Source: Desulfocurvus sp.
GTDB lineage: Bacteria > Desulfobacterota > Desulfovibrionia > Desulfovibrionales > Desulfovibrionaceae
Direction: 5' to 3'
Assembly: GCA_020692325.1 (NCBI GenBank)
Contig: JAIMKR010000002.1
Coordinates: 20,370-84,369 of the forward strand
Length of the DNA: 64,000 nucleotides
Position 1 is the stretch's first letter. Every line of letters begins with the position of its first letter. Shown here in pieces: positions 36,871 to 45,108 of this stretch. The notes under the pieces are model-generated. The model had not been told where the DNA came from. It did no database searches and saw only the letters and a program-made list of their open reading frames with translations. The translations under genes were made by a program, and so were the position numbers.

Positions 36871-37775
36871 CGCGCCAGCTCCCGCGCAACGTGCGCCGCG
36901 AACAGCCGCGCCACGTCGATGCCACGCGCGGCGAGCAGCCCCCGGAAACCGCCGAAGGCCGAAACCTCGAAGATGTACGGTCCGGCTTCGGTGAGGGCCA
37001 CGTCCACGCAGGTGAAGTCCAGGCCAAAGGGCTCCTGCGCACGCCGCGCCAGCTCGACGATGTCCGCCGGCGGGTCGAAGACGGCGTAACGGCCGCCGCT
37101 CACGGTGCTGGTGCTCCAGGCCGCTCCGGAGCCGTCGGCCTTGCGCCGGGCGTAGGTGCCCAGATACTCGCCGGCCAGGAAACACACGCCCAGATCCTGC
37201 CCGTGCAGATCGACCGCCTGCTGGATGTACATGACCGGATTGGCCGCCTTGAAACCGCCAATGGCCGCGCGCAGCTCCCCGGCGTCCAGCGCCTCGGCGT
37301 CCACAAGCGCCATGCCGCGCGCCTTGGAGGTGAACAGGGGCTTGAGCACGGCGCGTCCATAGGCGCGCACCGCGTCGAGGGCCTCGTTCTCGTCCTCGGT
37401 GATGGTGGTCGGCGGCATAGGCATTCCGGCGGCGCGCAACGTCACCGTGCAGGCCAGCCGGTCCACCAGACGCAGAATGCGCCCGGGATCGGAAAAGGCG
37501 CGCACCCCGCGCGCGGTGGCCACACGCAGCATCTCCAGCCGGTCGATCATGTGCGGGGCGTAACCGCCAGCGACCTTCTTCACGCACAGGGCATCCACCG
37601 CGCACAGATCGATGGTCCGGCCGCCGGCGTCCGGGCAAAGCAGGCTGCCCGCGGCCAAGTCCAGCCGCGCGTGGTCCATGTCCACCAGAATGCGCTCGCC
37701 GGACACTTCGGCCACGGCGTCGGCCAAGCATTCGCTGGACCAGCCCCCATGAATTCCCACCACGGCGATGCGCAT
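36867..37775 (-). CDS. ATP-grasp enzyme, GAK-system type
   Basis: A 302-residue protein resembles RimK-like ATP-grasp ligases, with segments AVLKPLFTSKARGM (ATP-binding Lys region), YIQQAVDLHGQDLGVCFLAGE and FTCVDVALTEAGPYIFEVSAFGG (Mg-binding acid region). Such enzymes join a carboxylate to an amine or thiol via an acyl phosphate. Neighbourhood (HprK-related kinase, amphi-Trp, XXXCH) matches the GAK set as I recall it from protein family catalogues; substrate unknown. ATG 37775 is preferred to a longer in-frame start that would enter the upstream gene. The stop overlaps the next start by four bases. Confidence 0.8.
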   Translation of the reverse strand: MRIAVVGIHGGWSSECLADAVAEVSGERILVDMDHARLDLAAGSLLCPDAGGRTIDLCAVDALCVKKVAGGYAPHMIDRLEMLRVATARGVRAFSDPGRILRLVDRLACTVTLRAAGMPMPPTTITEDENEALDAVRAYGRAVLKPLFTSKARGMALVDAEALDAGELRAAIGGFKAANPVMYIQQAVDLHGQDLGVCFLAGEYLGTYARRKADGSGAAWSTSTVSGGRYAVFDPPADIVELARRAQEPFGLDFTCVDVALTEAGPYIFEVSAFGGFRGLLAARGIDVARLFAAHVARELAR

Positions 37776-37791
37776 GTCGTTCCCCCACGCC

Positions 37792-39438
37792 CTAATAGAA
37801 CAGGATGGGCCTGGGCAGGCGGTAGTCGGTCCAGGGCTTGCCCGCATGCGTCAGCAAGCCTTCCATGAGGTAGTGGGCGCGCAGGAACATCTCGCGCGCG
37901 AAGTCGTAATTGAGTTCGAAGCGCGTGCTGGTCATCATGGACCGCGCGAGCCCCAGGGCCAGCCGCGCCTCCCACTCGGCGTCGCCGATGTCGTCGGCGA
38001 AGGCGCGCGAGTGTTCGAAGAACGAGGCGATCATGTGGTTGATGCGCCGGCGCAGGTTCGACTCGAAGATGGGCATGCGGAAAAACGACACCAGGAACAC
38101 CGAGACGTCCTGGATGAAGTCGCCCCGGTGGGTGCGGTGCAGATCGACGTAATGCACGCGCGGCGCGCTCTGGTCGAAGACAATATTGTTGGCGTTGAAG
38201 TCGCCGTGCAGCAGCACGGTCATGGGCGCGTGGAGGGTGGCCTCCACCGTGCGGCACTGGGCGATGAGCTCCTCGGTGGAGGGAATTTCCGCCGCGCCCA
38301 GGCGCTCGGCCGGGCGGAGGAAGTCCGGATGCACGTGACGCACGGCGGTCATGCGCTGCTCCAGCTGAGCCATGACGTCGGTGGCGGCCTCGCCGCGCTC
38401 CAGCGTGGAGCGCCAGATGTCGCCCACGGTCTGCTCGAAGACGAAGATGGCGTCCTCCAGCATCTCAGTATCGGCGGTGAGCACCACCTCGGTCCAGGTG
38501 CAGCCGGGCAGAAACTCCACGAGCATGGAGGCGCTGTCGCCCTCCTCGTGGTAGCTGAAGATGCGCGGTCCGGTGCCCGGCGAGACCTTGGCCCAAAGCT
38601 CCAGGTTCTCCCGCTCGCGGCGGATCTTCTTGACGTTGCCCTCCTTGAACACGCCTCCCTGGGCGGGATCGGTGGGGGCGGCGTCCTTGGGACTCACACG
38701 GCCGATGCGGCAGCCCGAGCGCGTGCCCCAGATGGAGCGGAAGTCGATGTCCTGCACGTCGCCCTCGAACCCGGCGGTGGAGAGGTTCTGCTGCAGGGCC
38801 TGGAACTGCTCGATCTTGATCTTCTCGCCAATGACCGAGAAGATGAGCGCCTCGCCGATGTTCAGCAGCGAGTCGCCGATGCGCTCCAGGTAGCGAAAGA
38901 TGAAGATGGCGGTGACGCCGGTCTGCACGTCGCGTCCCTGGCGCATCTCCTCCATGACGGCGTCGAACACGTCCTTGTACAGCCGGTCCAGGTCGAACTC
39001 CGCGCGGCATATGCCCAGCGCCCCGTTCACGTCGGCGCGGGAGCGCACCTCCAGAACGTGGGAAAGCGCCTCGTCGATGACGTCGAACATGCGCCCGGGA
39101 TGGTGCCGGGAGAGGATGGCAGTGTCCTTCAGGTAGCACATCTGCCCGGCGATGTTCACGCAGTAGTCGGCTATGCGCTCCAGGTTGGCCGAGATGATCT
39201 GCAGCCCGCGGATGCGATCGATATCGCGTTTGGAGAGCCCCCGCGCGCCGTGGATGCGCGAGTAGCAGGCGTCCTCCACGATGTTTTTGAGGTTGTCGAC
39301 GTAGTCGTCGCGGGAGACAACCCTGTCGTACCCCTCGTGAGTGGGCGCGGCCACGAAGGCGCGCGTCTCGGCCATCTGGCCGGTCACCTCCAGCACGAGG
39401 AAGCGGAAATTCTCCTCCAGACCTTCCAGGCCGCTCAT
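37792..39438 (-). CDS. PhoU domain fused to aminoglycoside-phosphotransferase-like kinase
   Basis: The 548-residue protein joins two modules. Residues 1-220 or so are PhoU-like helical bundles (EGLEENFRFLVLEVTGQM; GLQIISANLERIADYCVNIAG; FIFRYLERIGDSLLNIGEAL, with the E/D-X-X-X-D repeats typical of PhoU). Residues about 290-530 form an APH/choline-kinase-like fold with catalytic LLHGDFNANNIVFD near residue 410 and the metal-binding VDLHRTHRGD near 430. It probably phosphorylates a small molecule or protein. It lies 1 base from the amphi-Trp gene and 16 bases from the ATP-grasp gene, firmly inside the cassette. Confidence 0.82.
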   Translation of the reverse strand: MSGLEGLEENFRFLVLEVTGQMAETRAFVAAPTHEGYDRVVSRDDYVDNLKNIVEDACYSRIHGARGLSKRDIDRIRGLQIISANLERIADYCVNIAGQMCYLKDTAILSRHHPGRMFDVIDEALSHVLEVRSRADVNGALGICRAEFDLDRLYKDVFDAVMEEMRQGRDVQTGVTAIFIFRYLERIGDSLLNIGEALIFSVIGEKIKIEQFQALQQNLSTAGFEGDVQDIDFRSIWGTRSGCRIGRVSPKDAAPTDPAQGGVFKEGNVKKIRRERENLELWAKVSPGTGPRIFSYHEEGDSASMLVEFLPGCTWTEVVLTADTEMLEDAIFVFEQTVGDIWRSTLERGEAATDVMAQLEQRMTAVRHVHPDFLRPAERLGAAEIPSTEELIAQCRTVEATLHAPMTVLLHGDFNANNIVFDQSAPRVHYVDLHRTHRGDFIQDVSVFLVSFFRMPIFESNLRRRINHMIASFFEHSRAFADDIGDAEWEARLALGLARSMMTSTRFELNYDFAREMFLRAHYLMEGLLTHAGKPWTDYRLPRPILFY

Positions 39439-39439
39439 G

Positions 39440-39712
39440 CTACGCCTCTATTTTGAGGGTTTCGCCGGTCTTGGGCGCGTCATCGTCCGGGCAGCGCCAG
39501 GAAATGGCCAGGGAAAGCCGGCCCGAGCCGCCACGACGGCGCGCCTTGACCGTGAAAGTAAGCAGCTCGGAGGGGCGCAACTCGAACTGCTCGCGCCCGG
39601 CGGCCACCACCAACCGGCCCTTCTGCAAACCGTCCATGACGGCTTGCAGGTACTTGCGGATGCTCTCGGCGTCCTGCATGGATTCGAAGACGAATTTCTG
39701 ATCGGCGTCCAC
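39440..39712 (-). CDS. Amphi-Trp domain protein
   Basis: A 90-residue protein starts at GTG 39712, which has GGGAGGTGC upstream. The helix-then-sheet pattern FESMQDAESIRKYLQAVMDGL followed by alternating hydrophobic strands (FELRPSELLTFTVKARRR, LSLAISWR) fits the small amphi-Trp family, named for a conserved Trp near the C-terminal strand (ISW). The family has no established activity but co-occurs with GAK-type ATP-grasp and kinase genes. It is separated by 1 base from the PhoU-APH gene and 12 bases from the upstream gene. Confidence 0.7.
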   Translation of the reverse strand: MDADQKFVFESMQDAESIRKYLQAVMDGLQKGRLVVAAGREQFELRPSELLTFTVKARRRGGSGRLSLAISWRCPDDDAPKTGETLKIEA

Positions 39713-39724
39713 GGCGCACCTCCC

Positions 39725-40882
39725 TTATTCTAGGCCGTCCAAGCGGGCGGCGTATTCCTCAATGACGCGCGGGCGGTCCATGTCCGCCATGATGAGCTTC
39801 TTGCCGATGGCCATGTCGTCCCAGGCGGGTTGCAGGCCGATCTCGCGGCCGGCCTTGGCCGGGTCGGTTCCGACGCGCGGCGGCAGCGTCTTCTCCCCCA
39901 TGTGCGTGTCGTCGCCCATGAACACGAGCATGCGCCGCTCGCCGTCCGCCCGGCGGCGGTTCTTCTCGTACAGCACGGAGATGAGGAACTCCGTGTAGCG
40001 CTGCGACTGCGGATTCCACACCTCGTAGCCGTCCACGTCGTAGTCGGCCAGCAAAATGGGCCAGAACTGCTCCGGGTGGGGGATGACCACCCCGCCGCGC
40101 AGACCCCGCGCCTCCTCGATGAATTCCGATGTGCGGTAGAAATAGGTGAGCGGGAACCGCTCCTTGACCACAGCCTTGACGGCCTTCAGAAACACCTGGA
40201 CGCGGTTGGCCGTGGCGTCGCCCAACAGGGGCCGCAGGCCGTCGATGAAGTTGCGCACCAGCTTGTTCTTGATGGCGTCCACAGGCATGTCGCCGGCGTG
40301 GCGGTCCATGAGCTTCTCCAGCTTTTGGCAGCAGACGCGGGCAAGGGCCACGATGTCGGCGTCGGTTCCGGTGTCGGCCGCGGCGCGGTCCAGCCGATCG
40401 GACAGCGGTTTGGTCACCGTGGAGAGGTAGTCGAAGAGCTGGCTTTGCCGGTAGGCGTGGGTGTGCGCGAGCATACTGCGCAAAACATGCGCCTCGCCCA
40501 TGCGCTCCGTGCGGAAGTGCAACAACAGCTGGACCTTCTGATTGAACCCGCGCGAGTAGCAGTCCACCTCCACACCGGAATACGGGCCATAGCTCAACAG
40601 CTCGTTGTGCTGGGTGGGGATGATGAGCCGGCTGAGCATGTTGGGGTAACTGGCCTCGATGCGCCGGCGAATGAGCGGCAGGGGGACATGCTCCGGGTGC
40701 CAGTGCACGGCCAGCACGGAATCCTGCGCGGGCAGCACCACGGCCGGGGTGGTGATGCGCGCCTGGGCCTCGGCGTCGAGCGTCGTGTCGATGAGCGAGG
40801 CGAAGAGCGCCTCGTCAAAATCGGTGACGTCCGGGGTGAGGGGCTTCGCCGGTCCGGTCCCCTCGTGCTGCTGGCGTTTCAT
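39725..40882 (-). CDS. Unrecognised 385-residue protein of the GAK-like cassette
   Basis: I do not recognise a family. The N-terminal third has features of a metal site: LAVHWHPEHVPLPLIRR, IIPTQHNELLSYG and SGVEVDCYSRG, i.e. several His/Glu/Asp in conserved-looking loops. A helical middle (about 130-215, with paired cysteines CCQKLEKLM) and a C-terminal part with PEQFWPILLADYDVDGYEVWN and LVFMGDDTHMGEK follow. No TM helix or signal is seen. A hydrolase of PHP or similar metal-dependent type is possible but speculative. It is located between the amphi-Trp and XXXCH genes, same strand, with short gaps. Confidence 0.65.
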   Translation of the reverse strand: MKRQQHEGTGPAKPLTPDVTDFDEALFASLIDTTLDAEAQARITTPAVVLPAQDSVLAVHWHPEHVPLPLIRRRIEASYPNMLSRLIIPTQHNELLSYGPYSGVEVDCYSRGFNQKVQLLLHFRTERMGEAHVLRSMLAHTHAYRQSQLFDYLSTVTKPLSDRLDRAAADTGTDADIVALARVCCQKLEKLMDRHAGDMPVDAIKNKLVRNFIDGLRPLLGDATANRVQVFLKAVKAVVKERFPLTYFYRTSEFIEEARGLRGGVVIPHPEQFWPILLADYDVDGYEVWNPQSQRYTEFLISVLYEKNRRRADGERRMLVFMGDDTHMGEKTLPPRVGTDPAKAGREIGLQPAWDDMAIGKKLIMADMDRPRVIEEYAARLDGLE

Positions 40883-40915
40883 GCGTGCTCCCTGCCCGCA
40901 TCCGCGGGCTGCGTG

Positions 40916-41530
40916 CTAGCGGAACTGGGCGTGACAGGCCGCGCGGCGACGCTCCAGACGGCCGAGGACATCGGCCAACGCCCCCGGATCGTGCGCGGCG
41001 GCGCGCAAGGTCCGGGCGTCATCCAGAAATGTCTGATTGGCGCGCGCCAGGTCCGTGGCCTCGGTTCCGCGCGCGGACAAGAGCGGCTGCGCCGTATCGG
41101 CCATGGCCTCGCAAAGGGCCAGAAAGGACTCCAGCGTCTCGGGAGGAGGAGTCCGGCCGTCCTGCGCCGCGCGACGCAGGGTTTTGTAGTCCTCCTGCAT
41201 CAGCTTTTTCAGCTGGCGATACTTCTCCCGCGCGCGTTCGAAGGAGTCCGCGCCACGGGCGTCGCCCGAACGGCCTGGCTGGAGGTCCACGGAATCGCCT
41301 CCCGGCGCGGCGGCCTCCCGCTCCCGGCCCGCCGCCCGCAACGACATGGCCCAGCCGGCGCCGCAGCGCTCCACGGCGAGGGCGAAACCGCCCGCGTCGC
41401 CGGGGAATCCGGGCAGATCGGCGTCTCCTGCCGGGACCTCCGCGCCGGATTCCAGCGCCTCGGCCAGCCGCCGCAAAAATGCCGGCAGCCCGTCCACGGG
41501 CAGCTCGCGTCTCAACGTCCAAAGGCTCAT
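40916..41530 (-). CDS. XXXCH-domain protein (GAK system)
   Basis: A 204-residue protein with a Gly/Ala/Pro-rich N-terminal half and a helical C-terminal half: REKYRQLKKLMQEDYKTLRR, then a segment with FLALCEAMADTAQ, ending RRRAACHAQFR. The Lys-rich helix pattern and a Cys-His pair a few residues from the C-terminus are the hallmarks of the XXXCH domain, whose function is unknown. A heme or metal role of the terminal CH is conceivable but untested. It lies 27 bases after the shikimate kinase gene. Confidence 0.75.
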   Translation of the reverse strand: MSLWTLRRELPVDGLPAFLRRLAEALESGAEVPAGDADLPGFPGDAGGFALAVERCGAGWAMSLRAAGREREAAAPGGDSVDLQPGRSGDARGADSFERAREKYRQLKKLMQEDYKTLRRAAQDGRTPPPETLESFLALCEAMADTAQPLLSARGTEATDLARANQTFLDDARTLRAAAHDPGALADVLGRLERRRAACHAQFR

Positions 41531-41557
41531 GTGGCCCTCCCAGGCGCGTGCGCCATG

Positions 41558-42124
41558 CTACGAGATCCGCCCACGACCGACCGAAGCCGCCGACGCGCCA
41601 CCGCCCAGCCGCTCGATCTCGACCAGGGCCAGCTCCACCAGCTCCGGCAGGGGCGTTTGCGCCGGCAGCACCGCGTGGGCGCAGGAAAAATACAACGTCC
41701 CGCGCTCGTCGAGCACACGCCCGATCTCCTCGATGACGCCGCCCCCCGTGAGCGGGGGCCGCTGCGACTCGATGGGGTCGCGCGTCAGCCGCGCCGCCAG
41801 CTCCTCGACCGGAGCCTTCAAATAGAGCACGATGCCGTTTTGGAGCAATTCTCGGTTGTCCTCATCGAGCACGACGCCCCCGCCGCAGGCCACCACCTGG
41901 CCGGAGAACACCGCCACCGTGGCCAGCGCCACGGACTCGGCCTCGCGAAAGGCCGGCCAGCCGCCGGCCTCCACCAGCTGTGACACGGTTTTGCCCGTCT
42001 CCAGCCGCACGCGGCGGTCCGTGTCCACGAACACGCGCTTCAGCCGCGCCGCCAGTTTCCTGCCCAGGGTGCTCTTGCCGCTGGCCCGGGGGCCGATGAG
42101 ATAAATATTCCGCTCGCAAGCCAT
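41558..42124 (-). CDS. aroL: Shikimate kinase
   Basis: The 188-residue enzyme phosphorylates shikimate at O3 with ATP. Visible are Walker A LIGPRASGKSTLG, the shikimate-binding DTDRRV and FREAES elements, GQVVACGGGVVLDE (Walker B-like GGG) and the lid Arg in RDPIESQRPPL. ATG 42124 follows GGAGGAGACACGC. It heads the eight-gene minus-strand operon that ends with chorismate synthase; aroK would be an equally valid symbol. Confidence 0.93.
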   Translation of the reverse strand: MACERNIYLIGPRASGKSTLGRKLAARLKRVFVDTDRRVRLETGKTVSQLVEAGGWPAFREAESVALATVAVFSGQVVACGGGVVLDEDNRELLQNGIVLYLKAPVEELAARLTRDPIESQRPPLTGGGVIEEIGRVLDERGTLYFSCAHAVLPAQTPLPELVELALVEIERLGGGASAASVGRGRIS

Positions 42125-42297
42125 GCGTGTCTCCTCCGCTTTCACACCCTGGCACTCTACGGCAATTCCGGGCCGGAGACAAACGCAGCCGCTCCGGGGA
42201 CGCGGCCGGCGGGCCGCCTTGCATCCGGCCACGCTTGCGCCTACTATGACAAACCTGCGGCAGCGGCCGCAAAGCCATCCCACTTCAAGGAACCATA

Positions 42298-43311
42298 ATG
42301 AAAACCGCTATTTTCGGATTCTCCGGCTCCGGTAAGACCGACATGTTCGCCGCGCTCGCCGGCGAGAAGGCAGCGGCCGCCGGCAACCGCGCCATGGCCA
42401 AGGTGCCCGAGCCCCGTCTGGACCCGCTCATCAAGCTCTTCAATCCCAAGAAGATCACGCTCAGCGAAATCGAGTACCTCGACGTGCCCGGTGGCGGCGG
42501 CAAGTCCGGCGGCCTGGGCGAGCGTGTGCTCAACGATATCCGTCCCTACGATTGCCTGCTGTGCATGCTCGACGCCTTCACCGGACTTTCCGATCCGAAG
42601 CAGCAGCGCGGTGCCATCGAAGCCGACCTGCTCGTCAGTGACCTCGCCGTCGTCGAGAAGCGCCAGGAGCGCATCACCAACGACAAGAAGAAGAGCCGCG
42701 ACCTCATCGATCCCAAGGAAGAGAACGCCCTGAATCGCGCCCGCGTCATGCTGGAGGACGAGAAGCCCCTGCGCCTGGACCCCGAGCTGTGCGCCGAGCC
42801 CGTCATGCGCGGCTTTCGCTTCCTCTCCGCCAAGCCCGTCCTCTACGTGTGGAACGTGGCCGAGACCGCGATGGACTCCTTCGAGGTGCCGGCCGACGGC
42901 GACGGACAAATGCACATCAGCGTGGCCGCGCGCCTGGAGCGCGAACTCGCCGACATCACCGACCCCGAGGAACGGGCCATGTTCCTGACCGACCTCGGCC
43001 TCAAGGAATCCGCGCTCGACAAGGTCATCAGCCGCACCTACAAGCTGCTCGGCCTCATGAGCTTCCTCACCGCCGGCGACAAGGAAGTGCGCGCCTGGCC
43101 CGTGCGCGTGGGCGCCACCGCCCCCGAGGCCGCCGGCGTCATCCACTCCGACTTCCAAAAGGGCTTCATCCGCGCCGAGGTCATCGGCTATCAGGACTTC
43201 CTCAAGGCCGGCGACTTCAAGAAAGCCAAGGAGCTTGGTCTGGCCCGCCTGGAGGGCAAGGACTACGTGGTGAAGGACGGCGACATCGTCGAGTTCCGTT
43301 TCAACGTCTAA
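42298..43311 (+). CDS. YchF-like P-loop GTPase/ATPase
   Basis: A 337-residue protein resembles the Obg/YchF group: N-terminal P-loop GFSGSGKTDMFAAL, EIEYLDVPGGGGKSGGLGERVLNDIR as the switch/G3 region, a helical insert with basic KKKSRD, and a C-terminal TGS-like domain (about 270-337, GVIHSDFQKGFIRAEVIGYQ) as in YchF. The P-loop departs from the YchF consensus (NVGKSTLF), and the protein is shorter than classical YchF (about 363), so a divergent paralogue is likely. It is followed by a ferredoxin gene 16 bases on. Confidence 0.8.
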   Translation: MKTAIFGFSGSGKTDMFAALAGEKAAAAGNRAMAKVPEPRLDPLIKLFNPKKITLSEIEYLDVPGGGGKSGGLGERVLNDIRPYDCLLCMLDAFTGLSDPKQQRGAIEADLLVSDLAVVEKRQERITNDKKKSRDLIDPKEENALNRARVMLEDEKPLRLDPELCAEPVMRGFRFLSAKPVLYVWNVAETAMDSFEVPADGDGQMHISVAARLERELADITDPEERAMFLTDLGLKESALDKVISRTYKLLGLMSFLTAGDKEVRAWPVRVGATAPEAAGVIHSDFQKGFIRAEVIGYQDFLKAGDFKKAKELGLARLEGKDYVVKDGDIVEFRFNV

Positions 43312-43327
43312 CCGGAGACGCGATGCC

Positions 43328-43549
43328 ATGGCCGACGACAGCCAGCACGAGGTGCTCCTCGACCTTTCGCGCTGCAACGCCTGCTCCGGCTGCTGCGAAA
43401 TCTGCCCCGATATCTTCCAGTGGGACGACAACACCGGCCGCCCCACTCTGAAGCGTCAGTTCGCCACCCATGACGAGGTGCGCGAGGCCATCAGCCTCTG
43501 TCCCAAGCGCTGCATCAGCATCGAGGGCTGGGACGAGGAAGCCTATTAG
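43328..43549 (+). CDS. Single-cluster 4Fe-4S ferredoxin
   Basis: The 73-residue ferredoxin has CNACSGCCEICP and a distal Cys in LCPKRC, the C-X2-C-X3-C ... C-P arrangement of Desulfovibrio-type monocluster ferredoxins. An extra cysteine (GCC) makes a 3Fe/4Fe switch or alternative ligation possible. It is a soluble low-potential electron carrier. It lies just downstream of the YchF-like gene and is the last resident gene before the island boundary. Confidence 0.88.
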   Translation: MADDSQHEVLLDLSRCNACSGCCEICPDIFQWDDNTGRPTLKRQFATHDEVREAISLCPKRCISIEGWDEEAY

Positions 43550-43586
43550 CGAAAATCGGGGGGACACCTTTCCAGGTGCCCAGCTC

Positions 43587-43949
43587 TTTGACTGGACGAA
43601 GTTGCGCCTCCTGACCATCGGCGATGTTTTTACGTTCTTCAGTCCAGCCATCGATGCCCGGAAAAGCGTCAAGATTCACGATGTGGTGAACACATTAGGA
43701 ACGTGCATCGAGGAACCATGGCGACCCACACATGAACGACGAGACACTGGGGCCAGGCCAGGGAAGCCCACAAGCAAAGCCTTCGTTGAGAGCCTCAACG
43801 GTAAATTCTGGACCAAGCACCTAAGTATGTATGGTATGGTTTGCGTTTTGCCATTGGTTGAGGCACAGGCCAAATGCTCGGCGTGGCGGAAGACGGCACA
43901 GTGCGTTCAGCCCACACAGCGTCCTCGGCAACCAGCCCCGCCGGAGATA
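43587..43949 (+). pseudogene. IS3-type transposase OrfB remnant, left island boundary
   Basis: The translated frame reads DWTKLRLLTIGDVFTFFS ... FVESLNGKFWTKHLSMYG ... VEAQAKCSAWRKTAQ, lining up with the end of the DDE domain of IS3-family OrfB (…IESFNGRFRDECL…LEEARxKIEAWRxxYN). The segment between the first strand and the Glu region is too short and garbled, and the N-terminus is missing, so it is inactive. Bases 43841-43867 are identical to the reverse complement of 54995-55021. Confidence 0.7.
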
Positions 43950-44337
43950 TTTTTTTGCCTCAAGCAAGGCAGGCATGGTCTGAGGCGTAAGCCCAACAAA
44001 ATTCTCACGCAGAATGCTCCAAGGTCGGGGGCGTGTTTTAAATGACCTAGTTTTAGGTGGCCTAGTCACGCAGGAGGAAATCGTCCTCGTCGATACAGAT
44101 TCGTTAATGTCAGAAGACACTTAGAGAATGCTCTCTTGCAAAAATCAACCGTCATCCGTCTCTCGGCGTGACAGATACATATCCATAAATGGGGAGCCGG
44201 AACGTTTACCACGTTTCGACGATATTAGATGCCTCCATCTCCTCAAGACCTGTCGGGGGACTCGACGCAACGGAAATCGATTGTTGCGGGGCGGCGCGTA
44301 CAATGGTAGAGAAAAAGGATATCATTTAGGAGGGTCG
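43950..44337. other. Gene-free island leader
   Basis: About 390 bases between the transposase remnant and the transketolase genes. No coding signal is seen. It shares GCATGGTCTGAGG (43972-43984) with the right-hand remnant in inverted orientation, so the decayed element reaches at least there. The last bases hold TACAAT and a strong TTAGGAGGG ribosome site for the next gene. Confidence 0.5.
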
Positions 44338-45108
44338 ATGAGCAACACGCTTGCCGAAGATTATCAATGGTGTCGCCATCGGCTGCTTTCTCTCCACGCA
44401 GGGGCGAAAAGCGGCCACATCGGCGGCGACCTCTCCTGTCTGCCAGGGCTGTGCGCCGTGGCCGCGCGTCTGCGCGCCCAAGACCGCCTCGTACTGTCCA
44501 AGGGGCATTCCGCAGGGGCGCTATACGTGGTGCTCTCGCGTCACGGGCTGCTGCCCGGGGTTGATTTGGAGAGCTTCCGCAAGGATGGCGGCAAACTGCC
44601 CGGGCATCCACCCGCCAACGTGTACCCGGCCATTCCCTTCGCCACGGGCAGCCTGGGGCACGGGCTTTCGCTGGCAGCCGGATTCGCCCTGTCGCAGCGG
44701 CTGCGCAGGGTTGACGAACGCACCTATTGTCTGACCTCCGACGGTGAATGGCAGGAGGGATCCACCTGGGAGGCGCTAATTTTCGCCGCACACCGGAAAT
44801 TGTCCAATCTCATCGTGCTGGTGGACCACAACGGCTGGCAGGCCTTTGGCCGCACGGCCGAGGTGGCCTCCATGGACCCCCTGTGGGAACGCATGGCGGG
44901 ATTCGACCTGGATATGACCGTGGTGGACGGCCGCGACCTGGACGCCATCACAACTGCGCTGGACACTGCGCCGTCCGGCAGGCCGCGCTTCATTTTTCTG
45001 CGAACGGTGAAAGGCGACGGTGTGCCGGGGATGGAGGACACGCTGGAGAGTCATTATCTGCCGCTTACCAAGGAGCAGTTCGAGCAGGCCACGGGGGGGG
45101 GCGAATGA
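44338..45108 (+). CDS. Transketolase-like protein, N-terminal (ThDP-binding) subunit
   Basis: This 256-residue protein corresponds to the N-terminal third of transketolase. It has SGHIGGDLSCLPGLCAV, SKGHSAGALY, TGSLGHGLSLAAG and the ThDP motif SDGEWQEGS ... VDHNGWQ (first Gly of GDG replaced by Ser). Split transketolase pairs in glycan clusters differ from central-metabolism enzymes and may transfer a two-carbon unit to make a branched or higher-carbon sugar; that is inference. ATG 44338 follows TTAGGAGGGTCG. Its stop overlaps the next gene by four bases. Confidence 0.85.
   Translation: MSNTLAEDYQWCRHRLLSLHAGAKSGHIGGDLSCLPGLCAVAARLRAQDRLVLSKGHSAGALYVVLSRHGLLPGVDLESFRKDGGKLPGHPPANVYPAIPFATGSLGHGLSLAAGFALSQRLRRVDERTYCLTSDGEWQEGSTWEALIFAAHRKLSNLIVLVDHNGWQAFGRTAEVASMDPLWERMAGFDLDMTVVDGRDLDAITTALDTAPSGRPRFIFLRTVKGDGVPGMEDTLESHYLPLTKEQFEQATGGGE

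Noticed and set aside
39725-40882. CofD-related protein of the GAK system
   Set aside because: Position suggested it, but the glycine-rich N-terminal motif of CofD-type proteins is absent and His/Glu-rich loops are present instead.
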